Shown here: piece by piece, positions 4,650-6,164 of the stretch
Numbering within the stretch: position 1 is the first letter of the stretch
Layout of the letters: each line of letters begins with the position of its first letter
Origin: Bacteroides sp. CAG:545
Lineage (GTDB): Bacteria > Bacteroidota > Bacteroidia > Bacteroidales > UBA932
DNA length: 6,164 nucleotides
Direction: 5' to 3'
NCBI GenBank assembly: GCA_000432515.1
Contig: HF995998.1
Location: forward strand, 45,523 to 51,686
Made by a program: the position numbers and the translations under genes
The notes under the pieces: model-generated
Told to the model about the DNA's origin: nothing
What the model saw: the letters and a program-made list of their open reading frames with translations, nothing else
Database searches by the model: none

Positions 4650-6164
4650 ATGAAGAAATTATTATATATGACAGCATTGCTCGCAGTTGCGGCAGGCTGT
4701 GCAAAGACAGAAAGTGCACCGGAAATGTCCGATGTCGTAAATCTTTCAGTGAGAGTAAACGTGTCGAATGGCGCTGATACCAAAGCTAAGTTTGACGGCG
4801 ATTCACATATCAAATTTGAAAAAGGAGATGCCTTTTACGCAGCGATTGCTAAAGAAAGTACGCCGACTACCGGAGTGAAGGTCGGAACTAAATCTACTGA
4901 CTATGCTCGTCAATATTACTCTATTTTTAAGACAATAAAAGATTTTCAGCCAGATTCTCCCGTTTTCGAAGGAAGCTTTTTTAGCATCAGTAAAGCAGCT
5001 ATAGCTGATGCATATAAGTTCTATGGCGTATTTCCAAAAGACGCAGTTGCTTCTACCGGTGAGGACTTGACCAAGTGGCGCGTGAATCTGTCAGGAACCC
5101 AATCTGCCACTCAGTCCGAATGGGATTCCAAGTCAGACGTGATGGTTGTCAAGCCTACGGTAATCAGTACAGACTCAAAAACCGAAACTACTTATCACGA
5201 ATATGACTTTTCAAGTAGTAACGGTGTTGAGTTTGCCCATATATTTGGTTTTGGTAAACTCTCCTTCTCTGATGTGCCTGAAAAGTATGCGTCCTTGAAA
5301 GTCAAAAGTGTGACTATCGAGGCGGTAGGTGAAAAGAAGGACATTTGCGGTCAGTTCGTCCTTGATATTACTGGTGATGCCTCCAAGATGGAGCTTAATG
5401 CTTTGAATTCGGGATCGTCTATCGTTGTTACATCTACGGATGAGGTTACAGTTAAAGACAACGTGGTGTGGTTCGTTGCGAACCCTGGTACTTATGATGT
5501 GAAAATCACAGTTGCTACTCCTAAATATGACCTTGTTTTCGAGCGTCAGGGACTGGTGGTTTCACGTAGTAAGATTACCTCGCCGACAGTGCATTTCAAA
5601 GAAGCGGATACTGCTGTTTCTCATGATGTGATTCTTGCAGAAGGAGAAAGCTGGGTAAATACGCTGTCATATAGCAACTGCTTAAGTTCTAATAAGAGAT
5701 CTCAGAAATGGGGTAATGACCCAAGCAAACAGATGGCATTCTCTCTTGCATATCCTGGCTCAGGTAATGACAACTACGGCTCTTCAGCATATGCTGATGC
5801 GGGATATGCTCAATTGCTTGCATATCAGGCAATTCAGGGGAAAAAGGTTATCCTGTCTTCTGAAGCTGCTTTCGGCGGAATCAAGCTTGTTAAAGCGAAC
5901 TTGGGTATATATACGAACGATGCTACCGGAACATTCACAGTGAGTCTTGAAGACGGAGACAAGTCATATAAACTCGGAACTGTTAAAATCACCGGAAACA
6001 ACGATAACTGTAATGGTGTAAACTATTACTTTGCCAATACTACCGGTGTGGAGTATGGCCGCTTTGTCCTGACGGTTGACAGCCTTTCTACTGAGAATTG
6101 CCGTCCATACATTGGTGAACTTTCATTCAACTCAGCTCCTGAAGTAGTTTTTGCTGAGAGCGTC
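4650..6164 (+). CDS. Fimbrillin-like lipoprotein, 3' end outside the window
   Basis: The frame is open for 505 codons from the ATG at 4650 to the right edge with no stop. MKKLLYMTALLAVAAGCAKT is a clear lipoprotein signal with AAGC and the lipidated cysteine at C17. The mature N-terminus has the fimbrillin-like pattern: a beta strand (VNLSVRVNVSNG, about 30-41), the ADTKAKF segment, then IKFEKGDAFYAAIA (54-67). Further family hallmarks are YKFYGVFPKDA (122-132), SDVMVVKP (162-169) and FAHIFGFGKLSF (195-206). Residues about 215-317 form a second beta domain. From about 331 (EGESWVNTLSYSNCL) to the edge there is an additional beta-rich module with TGTFTVSLEDGDKSYKLG and YGRFVLTVDSLS, which might be a galactose-binding-like beta-sandwich; I do not recognise it firmly. 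Family members are fimbrial subunits, tips or surface adhesins. The ATG is 13 bp after the DUF4988 gene and no promoter separates them. By eye the gene is more AT-rich in codon choice than tyrS. Confidence 0.85.
   Translation, partial: MKKLLYMTALLAVAAGCAKTESAPEMSDVVNLSVRVNVSNGADTKAKFDGDSHIKFEKGDAFYAAIAKESTPTTGVKVGTKSTDYARQYYSIFKTIKDFQPDSPVFEGSFFSISKAAIADAYKFYGVFPKDAVASTGEDLTKWRVNLSGTQSATQSEWDSKSDVMVVKPTVISTDSKTETTYHEYDFSSSNGVEFAHIFGFGKLSFSDVPEKYASLKVKSVTIEAVGEKKDICGQFVLDITGDASKMELNALNSGSSIVVTSTDEVTVKDNVVWFVANPGTYDVKITVATPKYDLVFERQGLVVSRSKITSPTVHFKEADTAVSHDVILAEGESWVNTLSYSNCLSSNKRSQKWGNDPSKQMAFSLAYPGSGNDNYGSSAYADAGYAQLLAYQAIQGKKVILSSEAAFGGIKLVKANLGIYTNDATGTFTVSLEDGDKSYKLGTVKITGNNDNCNGVNYYFANTTGVEYGRFVLTVDSLSTENCRPYIGELSFNSAPEVVFAESV

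Noticed and set aside
5716..5943. A 75-codon plus-strand frame inside the fimbrillin-like gene
   Set aside because: It is in a different frame from a continuous 505-codon lipoprotein frame and has no recognisable features.

Overview
The window looks like a Bacteroidota chromosome, most likely from the order Bacteroidales; I cannot name the genus. The evidence is a perfect Bacteroidota-type -7 promoter box (TAnnTTTG) upstream of tyrS, start codons preceded by A-rich sequence rather than Shine-Dalgarno sites, and three lipoproteins of types concentrated in this phylum (Ig-like/BIG2, DUF4988, fimbrillin-like). There are no RNA genes, CRISPR arrays, insertion sequences or integrase remnants. No gene-free stretch exceeds 300 bases.

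Left part, minus strand (1-1760): a tightly packed housekeeping operon read right to left. It holds tyrS (tyrosyl-tRNA synthetase, 430 aa), then 2 bp later rbfA (30S ribosome-binding factor, 113 aa), then 6 bp later the first 39 codons of a LolC/LolE-type (FtsX-like) ABC transporter permease that runs off the left edge. The operon has a recognisable promoter, a hairpin at the predicted 5' end of its transcript, and an A-rich leader containing three perfect 8-bp repeats.

Middle (1761-1955): a 195-bp AT-rich divergent intergenic region. It carries the tyrS promoter and leader, a perfect 12-bp palindrome, three copies of AAATTG in mixed orientation, and only a weak promoter candidate for the rightward genes.

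Right part, plus strand (1956-6164): three consecutive lipoprotein genes with gaps of 29 and 13 bp, probably one operon. The first encodes a 575-aa protein with about three Ig-like domains and a C-terminal domain resembling the Fib_succ_major/DUF1566 group. The second encodes a 307-aa DUF4988-type protein with a coiled coil, short collagen-like Gly-X-Y runs and a C-terminal beta domain. The third is a fimbrillin-like protein of at least 505 residues with an extra C-terminal beta-rich module; it is cut by the right edge. Each has a signal peptide ending in a lipobox-type cysteine. By inference this is a surface-exposed adhesin, fimbria-like or glycan-binding cluster inserted next to conserved housekeeping genes. 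Its role is not proven by the sequence.
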